DNA of 64,000 nt, from the NCBI GenBank assembly GCA_027475525.1, contig JAMWFC010000077.1, positions 682,001 to 746,000 of the forward strand. The letters run 5' to 3'. Positions 46,382 through 58,898 of this stretch are shown one piece after another. Made by a program: the position numbers and the translations under genes. Each line of letters begins with the position of its first letter. Position 1 is the first letter of the stretch. The DNA comes from Macrolepiota albuminosa. Its lineage: Eukaryota; Basidiomycota; Agaricomycetes; Agaricales; Agaricaceae. The notes below the pieces were generated by a model that was not told where the DNA came from, ran no database searches, and was given only the letters and a program-made list of their open reading frames with translations.

Positions 46382-49300
46382 TTAGAAAAGTCTCTTCAGC
46401 CAAGCGCGCAAACGGTTACCGCTGAGATCATTTATCTGTCTGAGTGTCGCGCGTATCTTCTGGTCATTGTCTTGCATCATCGCCTTGACTTCATCGCTAC
46501 TTTCATCCCTGCGGAGTTGTGCGGCAGACTGACGCTGCATCTCCAGAAGTTCCTCGAGTGTATAAAGTAAGGTTTTTCCGGCTTCTGTCTCAGGAAGCAT
46601 TTTTCTGACTTCCACAAGTTCATTCTGTATTGCGACAGAGTCGACATATCCAGCATTTGGGAACAAAGCAGCAGCTGAGTTGAGAATATGTTGAATGATT
46701 GCCCATCCAGATTCGCGAGAATCCCTAAAGCTAAGCAATGTTGCTCCGAGATCAATCATACCCTTCCAATGGCGGTCTTTAAGCTGTTCCTCACGACGGA
46801 TCCCGACGGCTTCAGGTATATCGCCCCACTTTGTAGTGGCTAGGACGACGTTCTTAGTGGCATCATGACCGATCAATTTATTGAACATGTCCAGATTCTT
46901 GCGTGCAGTCCCAAGCATTCGAGTTTGACTAATCTCATGCAGGTAGATGACGCCTGCTAGAGTCATATTAGCAGAGTAGCTATCAATCATCGTTAGTATC
47001 ATATATCCTTGAGGATAAGTACCAGACTTACGACCGAGCTAACCAAACAGAGATGCGTCGCAGTATCTCAGAATCAGCTACATAGGTGTCATCAAAGCCT
47101 GGTGTGTCTACAAGGATGATTCGCCGAGTGCGGTCTGTAGGGTGGGGTAATATAACATGTTGTAGCTGTTGCGTCTCCGATTTCAGGTTGTGGCCAACTA
47201 TCGTGACGTCCTGGCCGGCGAGGTAGTTGATGAACTATTCGCATCGAACATTGAGCATTACACAGCTGATAAACTTCATGCTCATACCGTGCTTTTTCCT
47301 GCTCCTGTAGGTCCCATGACTCTATTCGGACACTTCAACTCATGTCATGATCTCGGAATGGGGACAGCTCACGGGATGACGAAATCAGTTTCCCTGGGAT
47401 CAGCTAGAAACTTGTCTTCAACTTTTTGCTCCCTGCCCTTCCACACGGCGCGCTTATCAGTTGTTGTTTTCCCGTCATGCTTCGCTGAAAGAAGTTTTAC
47501 GATGTCCCAGGAAGTGTGAAAGACATCTCGCGAAGTTTTGTTCGGGGCCGACAACCGAAGGACACTCACGCCACGGTCAACGAATGCCCTCCACTGTTCA
47601 ATGAGTTCCTTGTGTCGTTTCTCTAAAGGCTCCATGTTAGCGTCGTCGTCCCATCCTGTCGTCGCGATAACAATGTTAGAGCGCTCTACACATTGATCGA
47701 GAAGATCTAGAGCGTGACGTGATAACTTCGTGGGTGGCCCAGTTGATGCATCTTCAAGGTATACCAAGCCAGAGAACTTTCTTTTCTCGCCACATCTGCA
47801 ATCAACTAATTGTAGCATCAAATTTATGTATCAAAAAGGTTGCATACGTATCATAAAGCCACCCAAGAACCTGCCGTATAGCTTCATTCAATTTTTGTTC
47901 TTTCCCGCCAGTAGTATAAACCAGGAAAACGTTGCGGCCATGATGATTTCGATCAGGATCGGATGCGGCCACGAAGTGGGTGTGAGGGGAACTAGTGTCA
48001 TGTCGGTCATAGCTATCACCAAAGACATCATCGATGAACTATTGATGTTTCGAGGGGTCAGTATGATATGTCCGCGTATGAGCGCCAAGGAATCTTACCG
48101 AGTGTTTTCCTTCTTTTCCCACTCTCCCCATGACACTAGATTATCTGTCAATTACAGTGACATCACCCCGAAAGTTAACGTACGCAATGACGATATCGTT
48201 ATCGTTGATTTTTGTCTTGGACATCACGTTGACGGAGTTTCTACTTCCCTTGAAGAGTTTATTGAACATCGAAGACCCGGGGATCCAAACTGGTCCCTTT
48301 TTCCGCGAAATAGATGCTTCATCCGATTTATCTGCATCGACCGACCTGACAGGAATGTGATTGAATGTGAGTGTGGACCGGATTAGCGCCTACTTTTGAG
48401 AAAGTACAGTATTGGATTGCTTTGATTGGCCATCACCAGCAGCCGGGGCGAAGGTGCCTCGACTGCTGGCTAAAAAGTGAGAGACATCCACACTTGGTGG
48501 TGAACCGACGTACGAGGATTGGCTTTTCAATTTGCTTTCGTGCTCACTTTCAGAAGTTGTCGTGCTTGATAAGGGGTCAAGTATCGTGGAATTAGATACT
48601 GTCGAAAGGACTTGCGGAAACTCAGAAGACTCCTCGGTGGCGTCATCTTTCCGAGTGGGTAGATTCGAGCTAGCTCGTCAAACGATGAGTATCTTGAATT
48701 CAACAACAAGAAAGATACTCACGCTTTTGCAATTTCTGTCGTTTTTTCAGGTGTCGAGTCAAATCTGTCGGCTCTGCTATATTGCCAAGCAGTAAAATGT
48801 GACGATCAGCCTTTGGAAACTGGAGGATCCCGCTGTGAAAGACTCACGATGATCCTGATTTCATGCTTTCAGGGGTTGAATTGCGAACGATTTTGATGCT
48901 CTCCTTTCCCGAACCTGTCGAAGTCGAGACTGTCGAGCTGCGATGCTCTTCAGCTATGAAGTCGTTGAAAGGGATGTAACAACAAACTGATGAGTAGCAT
49001 CGTTCCAATTTAATTGCGAAGGACCTGCAATGCTTCGCTTCGTGATAGTTTTCTCATTAGCCAGTGAATTGTGAGGACCTCCTGAGACTACATCAAAGGG
49101 TTTCCGGGCCATGGCATTCGTTTTTGCTGGGTCGTGAGAAATGCTAGGTACAATTGTTCGTAGACTAAAATGCTTTAGACTGCAGTACTCACTTTGAAGG
49201 TTGGCTGAGATCACACGAAGTGGGGAGACACGTAGCATTGACATGTCCAACTGTACAAGTCACTTTTTTTGCAGAAATCGGACGAGTATTAACAGTAGGC

Positions 49301-49693
49301 TGGATACTGGAATTTCTCAGATCGTAAGTATACAATGGGATCGAAAAGAACGCACGCGAAGTGATCTTTTATGCCCGTGCTTTCCTTCGGGTCTTGCGCT
49401 TTAAGCTGGGCAGGTTTGATCGGCACTTGACGCGGTTGCAACTGAGTACCGCTGGAAGGTTGGCTTCTACGAAAATCTTGACGGTTTCTACCATATGAAA
49501 TAGTGTTGAAACATGAGACAGGTTCGAATTGGAACTCATGCACACAATAATCTCAAACTCACCCACTTGTACGCCGTTTGTTTGTGAAGTCGCTCAACAG
49601 CCTGAGTGTATATGTTTGATATCACCCTACCTTCTAATTATACAGAGGAACATACTGGGACCGAGCTTGTCCATCGTCAGTCTTTGAGGACAT
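46382..49693 (-). CDS. GTPase 1: pseudoGTPase-GTPase fusion with disordered N-terminus
   Basis: The 3' half is a complete TRAFAC/AIG1-like GTPase. Its P-loop MGPTGAGKST (about 47326-47290) is followed by FINYLAGQDV and LVDTPGFDD (G3). Exon 47002-46382 has LAGVIYLHEISQTRMLG and TTKWGD (G4, Asp of TKxD replaced by Gly), then a coiled helical tail. Directly upstream and in frame, REQKVEDKFLADPRETDFVIP (the usual start region of a single member) follows a second, degenerate domain (about 48240-47369). There the P-loop is MGRVGKEGKHS, the G3 reads VYTTGGKEQ and the G4 reads TTGWDD. Its introns occupy the same places. Further upstream, S/T/P-rich exons to a likely start at 49693 (MSSKTDDGQARSQYVPL) are inferred from splice phases. 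Cellular role unknown; the family is expanded in Agaricomycetes. Confidence 0.68.
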
Positions 49694-50665
49694 GGCTGAT
49701 TGTCAAAAAGATGATCTGCAGGAGCAAGGAGGCGAGAAGTGGGAGGGTTTTACACGTTAGATGAGGCATCACGCATGTATTAACAAACTCTAGCCAGGCG
49801 AACATGAGGTTGAGGTGTGAAGATGCAAGAGAGATCGATCTATCGAACCAAGTCAGTCCGAAGTCATCAATGAAGCCAAAAACACAACCGAAATCCACAG
49901 TTGTAGTGTTCCTCATGCTCATCACACTTGCCTCGTGTGTTCCATGCAATTCCACTTTGTTGATCATTAGTGAATTTGTTATTTAAAATTTCATGCTAGC
50001 AACCGACTTGTGAAAATCATTCAAGGTTGAAAATATTAACGTGCAATCCAATGCTTCATAGATCAATTTGTTCATAGCGAGAATCTTGAGTTCGTATCCC
50101 AATCCTTGAGACGAGGCCTCATGTTAGGCTCATCGATGCACTGATCTGACGTGAACAACGATTTAGACATAATCCTCACTCACCCTACCAGATTTCTTTC
50201 AGTGGCTACAGCCTTCCTGCCAGTCATCTAGTGGGATTTTACAGGCAGGACCACACTACAAGTTCAGGACTCTCGTGATATTGACGCAGACACCCTGAAT
50301 TTGCTCAAAAACATGCAGTAAGCAGACGCAAGAAATCTCTTGTTGATACATCATGCATCATTGCCATAGCGTGTTGACAGTACAGGATCGAGCACAACAG
50401 GCGAACACGAGTCGATTTCGGAGAATGAAATCACTTCGTTCACAGTTGTAATTGAATATTGAGGGGTTGATTTTGATCTTGAATGTTCAACAATAATCTC
50501 GGCTCAGTTATTCTTTCGTTCCTCTCCCGTGAACTTTGTTTAGATTTCTCTACGGACAAAAATACTTGCTTAAAGTCTGTAAGCTACCTATGGAAACAGG
50601 ATCGCTAAATATCACAAAAGAGGTGCAGTAGTCTCAGACCATCGCAAATCCCATTGTACCATGGC
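49694..50665. other. Intergenic interval between GTPase 1 and GTPase 2
   Basis: No gene recognised. A short stretch at about 49785-49840 resembles 52888-52940 (AGCGAACATGAGGT-like), a hint of duplicated flanks. Confidence 0.35.
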
Positions 50666-51715
50666 CTACGCCTTCAACAATCCAAGCACACGCAAGATCC
50701 TCCGTCGAAGTGGAATATCTAAAGCATTGATCTGTCCAAGGATTGCACGCATTTTGTTGTCGTTGTCAATTATCTGGTCGCAAACACCGTTGCTACTTTC
50801 CGCACGAAGCCGTGCAGCCATTTTTCTCTGCTCCTCAAGCGCCTCCTTGAGTGTATAGCGCAAAGTTCGGCCAGCCTCAGTTTCGGAAAGCAGCTTATCG
50901 ACTTCGACCAATTCTTCCTGGATTTGGGCTGCGTCCAAAGCCCTGCGGAGGAGGATTTCCTTCACTATTTCTTTGGCTGAATCTTGCGTGCCACGAAATT
51001 GGCGCATCTTGGAGCCATCTCGCAACATATCATTCCAGAACTGGTCACGGAGCTGTATTTCGCGCTGCGCCCCGACTTCTGGCTTGACGTCGCTCCATTT
51101 TGTCGTTGCGAGGATTATATGCGTAGCAGCGTTCGGACCACACAGCTTCTCAAACATATCAAAGTTTCTTCGTACCGTACCCGTGACGCGAGCTTGGGTA
51201 ATCTCTTGTAGGTATATGATACCGCCAACCTTCATCTTGTCTGAATATCTATTGAGTGTTAGATGCAACCGCACAGGTAATGTAGGTGTCACGCACGACT
51301 TCGCCATCCAAACAGCGATGCGCCTCAGAATTTCTCGATCTTTCGTGCTAGTGTCATCGAATCCGGGAGTATCAATAACGAAAACTCGACGGTTTGGAGC
51401 CAGTTGATGATGATATATGTATTGCGTCTCAGATTGAAGATCATTACCAACGCGCGCATAGTTACCCCCTAGAAGAGTGTTGATGAACTATCATGGATGA
51501 TGAGCTTTTTTCATTGTTTGGCTGTAAGTTATTGGTGCATACTGTGCTTTTTCCAGCTCCAGTAGGACCCATTATACTGAAAAGGATATACAGTTGAGAA
51601 TATGCTATCTCGGCAGAAAGAGTACTTACGGGATAACAATATCACCTTCTCTACCATCCTCAATGAAGTGATCACCAGTCTTAATCTCCTTCTCCCAGTT
51701 GCGATTCTGGCCCAT
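50666..51715 (-). CDS. GTPase 2 (AIG1/TRAFAC-like)
   Basis: Start at 51715 (MGQNRNWEKEIKTGDHF). Exon 1 ends EGDIVIP with a GTAAGT donor. A tiny second exon carries the P-loop IMGPTGAGKST, a third carries FINTLLGGNYARVGND through VIDTPGFDDTSTKDREI and the last (to 50666) has YSDKMKVGGIIYLQEITQAR, TTKWSD and a basic helical tail ending LGLLKA. Walker A and the DTPG (G3) motif are intact, but the TKxD Asp of G4 is Asp-shifted (TKWS), so guanine specificity is doubtful. No membrane anchor. About 290 residues. Tandem with GTPase 1. Confidence 0.82.
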
Positions 51716-53649
51716 AACGATCTACGATCCTTCGGGAACGAGGTGGAAAACTTTCAATTGTGAAGGTTTGTCAAGACGACAGCAAGATCCAGTGTGCGGG
51801 TCGAACAATTGAAGCTATGTGCTCAAGTCCTGGTCGAGGAGAATCCTGAGGGTTATAATCCACCTGTAATCTGTGATTGGTCCTCATCAAGCTAGGGGCT
51901 CCAGCCCATCTACACGAGGTATTTCAAGTTCGTATCCCTGACATCCAGGTGTATACCACATGTATAATCCGAGGCTCCATGAATCGATCCGATGTTGGAA
52001 GTCTCTGATTCTGGAAAGCAGAGCACATATCTACGTAACCTTGGGCGGGTGTGGTACAATCAACCCCTGAATCTGTAAGGATAATGATTAGGCTTACTCC
52101 CAAGCAGTTACTAGAGTGGCTGTAAGTCGAGAGGTAAAAGACAGCATAACATGATATCTTTCTTTATTCATGATGAGAAATCTCTGATCATCGAGCACTA
52201 CAGTGTGAGTCCGCTGGCGGTGACTTTGTGGACAAAAGATAGGAAGATCGAGTGCTAACCAAAAGAAATGCCTTTATGGTGAAACCCACTGTGATTCAAC
52301 CTACTTTTATCAGTCGTCAGTCCTATAACTCCAGGTATAAAGGTGCTCGACACTCAATTCACACTTTTCGCTGGAAAACGGGATGATACTCAACGATGAG
52401 ACTTAAACATCACATAAATCACTGAGGAACTTATGACAACGCCACATGGTTAAACTCGTGGATATAAGATTCAGTGACATGCCAGATTGTCATTCACAAT
52501 TTCCTACCGTTTAATAAGGGAGACAGATGCTTTCAACATCGAAAATCGCACTGGCTGGCGCTTGCTGAGAATTCTGCAAGCCTCTTTCCAAGATCTTGTT
52601 GACTGCTATGAATATTATCACAAGCGATGACAATTCGAAAGATGTAAAACTAATATCTAGGGGGCGGATAACCTTGGTTTGGTTTTTGTGACTCATGCTG
52701 TAAAACAATCGATCAATTCATTCAGTACAAACCAGAAAAAGAGAGGACAATAAAAATAATCTGTTTACCACCACCAGTGTTGTAAAACGTATACTGATCC
52801 TTCGACTAGCGATAAAGGATGAGGGTAAACACTTCGACAGGAAAAACCTATTTGCACATCGACTCAAGTGTATCTTGATGAATCAACAAGCTCTGGCTAG
52901 CGAACATGAGGTTTTTGACGGAGGTGTGAACAGGAGATAGTCGAGCAAAATCATTTTGGGCTGCGTCATGGGAAAGAAGCTCCAGGAACCAGGTGCCTCA
53001 TGTAACTCGTGCTTTATTAAAACGCAGACGTAATCAAAAGGACTGGGATGATCATCGCAACGAGAAAAGTGCGGTGACACGGTTTCGAGTCGCGATCGGC
53101 TTTGGCCAGTCGACAAACTCTGGAAAAAGTTAGGATAAAACTAGATCATCATCGGTCTTTCATCTTGCAAGCTTTCGATGAGTGATTATACACTGACGAT
53201 TCCGCGCCTGCTGGCTTCTGCATCGTGGATCCAACGTGATTCTGATTGAAACGTCTTTTCCTCGCGTTATCTAGATCTATCTTGCGGCTTTGAAGGGGGT
53301 ATGTACCTATCGCGTCTTCGTGTCATGTTGTCTTTTTCCGAATTACCTGCCACGATATGACAATGAAATGATTTCCAGGACTGAGCGTGTCATTCTACCC
53401 TCAGAATCCTTACTACGTCTCCACAAGTGCGCGCCAGGCCTGCTGGTGTGACATTGAGGTTGTGTTGTGTACCACAGAAACACCGCTTGATATCATCGAT
53501 CAGGACGGCTTCCAAATCTGATGCTTGTTCGTTCTGTAAGAGACTCGTCACACTACCAGTCGTTTTTTTGGCAACGTGTCGGTTTAAATTGAATCAATGT
53601 GTTATCGATATAAACATATGTTGGACTTGCATCACTCCCAAGTTTCATC
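51716..53649. other. Intergenic interval between GTPase 2 and GTPase 3
   Basis: About 1.9 kb between divergently transcribed genes with no supported ORF; the ORF at 53116-52883 has no recognisable feature. Confidence 0.4.
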
Positions 53650-54775
53650 ATGCCTTCGAACACGAAGCCGCGCAAAGCCAGCAAGGACACTCAGAAGGTT
53701 TGGGATGAAGACAGAGCCATGCCCGACCCATATCCTTACGATATTGTTATTCCGTGGGCCATCTTTCTTCCATTTTCCCAACGCTCTAATGATTCGATAG
53801 CATCATGGGTATCACTGGAAGCGGGACAAGCACGGTTCGGTTTTGGCAACCAATTCAGTTTCGGCGCTAATCAACTTTTCAGCTCATTAATACACTCTCA
53901 AATCGTGCGGCGGAGCTTCCCGTAGGCCATGGCGTTGATCCCTGTACGCAGACAATTCAACATATCGTTGTCACACATCCGACAGCTCCCACACAACGTA
54001 TTGTTCTTCTCGACACGCCCGGTCTTGATAGCATAAATGCCCCGGATGATGAAATTTTAGAGCGCATTGCTGCATGGCTCAAAAAATCGTAGGTTCCTAT
54101 ATTTCCTTTAAAAATTGAAGATGATTTGACTATCACCATAGGTACGGCGATGGGATGAAGCTCGCGGGTGTTATTTTTCTGTACGAAATCAGCCGGGCAC
54201 GGGATTTGTCGCTGGCCCGGAAGAACCTCGATCGGTTTGAAAGCTTGTGCGGTAGCACGGCGACGAAGAACGTCCTGCTTGTGACGACGAAATGGACCAC
54301 TCCTCCTAAGGACTCGGATCTGGACAGGGAAGCCCAACTACAGGGCCCGGGTCATTGGGGACAATTAATCCGCCGAGGCTCGCGAATGTGTCGGCTAGAT
54401 GATCTATCCTATGAAGCTGCTTGGAAGCTCGTCAACCTTAGCCTTGCAGACGCGTTTACGTTCGATACTGAGAAGATTAAGGATGATGTGGAGCGCATAA
54501 GGGAGTCACTCACGAAGAAAGGGGACAGTCAAGGCTTGATTACTACACTCCAAGAGTTACTCGTGTCCCAAAACAATATGGCACTGGAGATGAAGCGCCG
54601 CGGCTCGACAGATATCCTGTGGAATCAACTCGTGGAGAATGACAGACGCATTCGCGACACCCTTCGTCAACTGAATGCAAAAGTTCCGCTTTCACAAAAG
54701 TTCATATATTTTCTGAAATCAAAGTTTGTGAGTATGATTAACACAATCCATCAAGCTTCTCCTAACATTTTATAG
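53650..54775 (+). CDS. GTPase 3: family member with P-loop Lys replaced
   Basis: Start at 53650 (MPSNTKPRKASKDTQKVWDE). Exon 1 ends YPYDIVIP; the P-loop exon reads IMGITGSGTST, so the Lys of GxxxxGK(S/T) is Thr (codon ACA near 53827). The next exon, LINTLTNRAAELPVGHG, leads to VLLDTPGLDS (G3) and ERIAAWLKKS. The last exon, beginning YGDGMKLAGVIFLYEISR, has TTKWTT (no G4 Asp) and a long helical tail. It is otherwise open from start to TAG at 54773, so the loss is not accompanied by other decay. Such a protein should not hydrolyse GTP normally; it may be a pseudoenzyme. Confidence 0.8.
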
Positions 54776-55740
54776 AGGTGAAAAAATGTATCGGGAGATA
54801 CTCCTGAATCATTTGTTAACTTGTTAACTGTGACGAGTACGGACTTTGCATCGTGATTAGGACTGTGTCATGTCGATCTATTTCATAGACCCTTGCGCCA
54901 AAAGGATAACATAAATTTGGTTCATTTCGACCTTCTTTTACGTCCATAGTAAGCATAGCGTTATTCTATGAGGAGCCTTGAGGAGCCTGAGTGTCTGGTT
55001 CCAAGAGACGCGCATTTGATAGGCTCACGTAGACGAGAAAGGAGCTCGCTTTTTTGCTTTTGATCGATGGGCCTTGAAAAACCAGCAACATCTGCCAAAG
55101 GTTGAGTGGTTGATTGTCAGAGTCTGGAAACTGTAAACCGAGACGAATGTTTGCGTTAAAAGTATAGACGACTCTGAAAATGGAACCATGGGACTAGAGT
55201 TGCCCTCTGTGGGTGGCATCTTTCGTAATTGCATCATTGTTAACGTAGGGCTTTGACTTGGAGATACCCAGCACGGCTTTTTGGACGCGTCAGTGATACG
55301 AATGTAAGCATTTACGATCTGAATCGAATTGAAGAGATGAGATCAAACTTTTACTATCGGGTGTATACCACAATCCGCATGCAGGGCGCCCTAACACATG
55401 CGGCAAACACCTAGGGGGCCATGAGTGGTAGAAATCGTTAGTCAATGCCATAAGCCTGAAACGGTTGGACACATTCAGTGGTAAAAAAGCCTGTTGGTCA
55501 CGACGGGGTGGATGTCATGTGACCAGTAAATAACTTGAAAAATGGATCACATTCGAAGATAACACAGACGCTTGTACATGTACGCATAAACCGTACTAGC
55601 ACACCCTTTACACATTGAAAAATCGGGCTTCTATCCTAACGACCTAAAAAACTACAATCATGCTCACTTAGCTCCCCATATTTTTGATTTACCACCGTTG
55701 GTTACAACGCCACAACTGAATAATCGTGATCCATGACTAA
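54776..55740. other. Convergent intergenic interval between GTPase 3 and GTPase 4
   Basis: No gene or repeat supported; the two genes point toward each other. Confidence 0.4.
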
Positions 55741-56836
55741 CTACGTCTTCACGAACCCTAACCACCGCATAAATTTTCTAGGAAGTGGGATATCCAACGC
55801 CTTGATCTGAGCAAGAAGCGCGCGTATCCTATTATCATTTTCGATAATCTGATCGCGGACTTCTTCTTCTCCCCGGACTTTCAACTGCGCCGCCATCTTC
55901 TTCTGCACCTCCAGCAGGTCCTTCAGGGAGTACCTCAGCGTCTGTCCCGCTGCAGTCTCCGCGAGGAGCTTGTCGATGTCCACCAGCTCCGACTGGATCT
56001 GCACGGCATTGATCGCTTCCCTCGCGAGTATACCTTTGATGATCGCCAGTGCCGAGACTCGCGTGTGCTCGAAGCGCGCCATGCTTGATCCGCGCGCTAT
56101 GATATCCTTCCAGTGTTCTTCGCGCAGCTGGGTCTCCCGACGTACGCCGACCTCGCCTGCGACTTCGTCCCACTTGGTCGTGGTGAGGACGATGTTCCGC
56201 GCCGCGTCCTGTCCGCAGAGTTTGTAGAACAAGTCGAGGTTTTTGCGTGCCGTCCCGAGCATGCGCGTTTGTGTGATTTCGTGCAGGTAAATAACCCCTG
56301 CGAGTTTCATCTCGGCATTGTAACTATAGTAAAGGTGTTCGTGAGTTCTGGTGGATTGTGGACTGCAGAACGCACGAGATGTGCTTTACAATTTGGAATT
56401 TACTTACGATCGGGCCAGCCAGACGGCAATACGTCTGAGAATCTCGCGGTCGTCGGTGTTCGTGTCGTCAAAGCCTGGGGTATCAACCAAGACGATACGT
56501 CGATGAGCATCAGGAAAGAAGTAGTGGTGAATTTGAGCGGTGTGTGATTTAAGATCGTGGCCGACGGATGCTTTCTCTTCTCCAAGGAGTGTATTGATGA
56601 ACTATATGAACGAGTTGTCAGTCGTGTTCTAAACGAAATAGTCAGGACATACTGTGCTTTTTCCAGCTCCTGACGGACCCATTATTCTATTCAACTTGAG
56701 TATTTATTCAGGCGTTTATAATAGTGACGTATGCGCACGGAATGACGAGATCGCCTTCTTGAGGATTATCGACAAAGATATCGTCTGCCTTTTGCTCTTT
56801 CTCCCATTGACTAGTTCTTTTACCTGGTTTTCTCAT
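55741..56836 (-). CDS. GTPase 4 (AIG1/TRAFAC-like, full motif set)
   Basis: Start at 56836 (MRKPGKRTSQWEKEQKADD). Exon 1 ends QEGDLVIP and the P-loop exon reads IMGPSGAGKST. The next exon has FINTLLGEEKASVGHDLKSH, VLVDTPGFDDTNTDDREI and VWLARS; the last exon (to 55741) has YNAEMKLAGVIYLHEITQTR, TTKWDE (complete TKxD G4) and helices, ending MRWLGFVKT. Three introns stand at the same sites as in the paralogues. About 285 residues. One of two members here with every nucleotide-binding motif intact. Confidence 0.87.
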
Positions 56837-57136
56837 TGCAAGTCCGTACTATGGATGTCGCTCAATGTAGAAAAGATTTATAAAGGAAGGAAAACACTGA
56901 AATGAGGGTAAAGCTTCACGATTGCCATGCTATTGAAATGCCTCTGGCACGCAGCGGGCATGTGGGCCTTCTAAGTACATTTTGTCACTAACCATCACAG
57001 AAGTGATAGTCTAAGACTGTCATTGCCTCGAGGGAGACACGCATTGTAATCAAAACGTGTTATCTTCGAAACCTACCAAGTGTGGCTATAATACAGTAGA
57101 GTTGTCGTGTCGAATGGTCCCCAAATTCCGCGCTAT

Positions 57137-58608
57137 TTATACACTCCTAGAATTTAAAAACAGCCCTACTCCCACCCCGACACAAAATCCACTAAGGACC
57201 GCAACATGTATGTGCGTATCGCTTGCGATCTCGGTGATTCGTGCTAGAGTGCGCCGGATACGTGTTCGTAGCGGCCCAAGTAGGGAAACCGAAAAAATGA
57301 CGAGCGAAGGAAAGTACAAAGGGTCGTAACGTGTGTTGTTCATACATAAGTGTGGAGAGTCGTCGAATCGTACATGATCGTTATGTTTCGATCGGCGTCG
57401 TATGCCCCGCTCCGTGACCGTCCCCTCTCGCAGGCGCTTGGCAACGTCCTGCGACAGGCTCGGAAGCCACTCGGCTTCCCACTTGGCTTTAGACCAGGGC
57501 ACTCCATCTGGGTCTCGGTGGTATGAGGTGTCGTTCCGCTGCGACATGTGGATGTCATCAATGCTCCTCTCGACCTCGCGCCAGCGAAGAAAACGGTCAG
57601 TGGCTTCGCTTCGAAGGACTGAGATGGTTTCGGGTGAGTGGAATAGGCCGGCGCGTAGAGCTACGATAGAGGAGGGGCGGAACGAAGAGACCATAGTGTT
57701 CTTAATGGCATCAGAAAGACGAGGAAGTACAATAATGGGTATCTCTTGACCGACGGCATCAATGATTAAATGGTCCAATACACCGGGTACTATAGATATA
57801 TTAATGCAGCTTCTCCGATCAGACAAACTGAGACTTACAAGGTGATAGATATATGAGAGCAGTATACAGTGGCGTGAATGGAGATGATACAAGGCCTGCC
57901 AAGACAGGTGATGGGCGATGGGCGGGATCCAGGACGTTAGATACAGTATAAAAAGGTGAGTGTATAATAGATTTCAGAGTGCGAATCAAATCTTCGGGCT
58001 GTCGAACTCAAATACGTCAATGCTCCACGGAATATGATCTAAAGGCGTACATTGGAGGTAGAATCGTAACCCGACAAATCAACGATTTCCACATTGCGAG
58101 TAGGCTCAAACGTTTCTAGGCCATGAGCATCTCTATGCTCTAACCAATCAGTAGAAGCGCGTATAATCCTCCCATCCTCCGAGTCCTCCCAGGCGCCGAC
58201 TTCCACGACTTCCTCGTTCTCTTCCAAAAGCAGTTGGCTTATGAAACTCTTCCCAACATCTTTCTTGCCAAGCACTAAGAGTCTCAAGTCGCCCAGTGTC
58301 TGGCCATATGGAGTTGGCTTCCGCAATGCCGGAGGAAGCGTTAATGATGGAATCACGAGCCCGTGAGTAGAGTCCTTGGCAATGTGGTCTAGCTCTGGCT
58401 GCGTATGTGGTGGACTAGCTGCTGCTGAGCTGAAGAAGAACGAGGATGAGACAGACGGCAAAGAAGAGACAGAATCTGAGCTCTGGCTCGATGGGAGGTG
58501 GCTCGAGCGCGGTGAAGACGGTTCTGACGGACTGGGATCGTTGTTCATCGGGAACGCCTGTGTGAATGAGCGCAATGTGGACGCGCTTGTACTGATACTG
58601 TCCTCCAT
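57137..58608 (-). CDS. Tail-anchored P-loop NTPase-like protein, conserved unknown
   Basis: Start at 58608 (MEDSISTSASTLRSFTQAF), a Ser/Pro-rich N-terminal stretch, then a Walker A motif GKKDVGKS with preceding LLVLGKKDV strand (about 58270). After an intron with GTACGC donor, exon 2 (about 57987-57846) reads RTLKSIIHSPFYTVSNVLD. A second intron ending in ATAG leads to exon 3, VLDHLIIDAVGQEIPIIVLP, with IVALRAGLFHSPE and a basic middle. The C-terminus HVAVLSGFCVGVGVGLFL is a single hydrophobic segment followed by four to six residues, typical of a tail anchor in ER or outer mitochondrial membrane. I cannot name the family; it is unlike the neighbouring GTPases. Confidence 0.75.
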
Positions 58609-58898
58609 GCCGGACGACTATGATCGTGGGCTATTGTGGGACCCACGCTTCAGACACGTGTGATCAACAATCACTGATATCTGATAAGATCATACCTTAT
58701 CGCCTGAATTTCTGTATTTGGCAATTCACACCTCGGCTCCCTCTTACTTTTCGGTCCTGAACCGACCTAGATACCGGCATGCGCACATCCTCAGTACACC
58801 TTCCATTAATCGGCAAGTAGCTGACCCAGACGAAAAAGAAACACGCGGTATACTAAACTACCCAGTCAGCTGGAAGAAGGAATAACAGCACACAAGGT

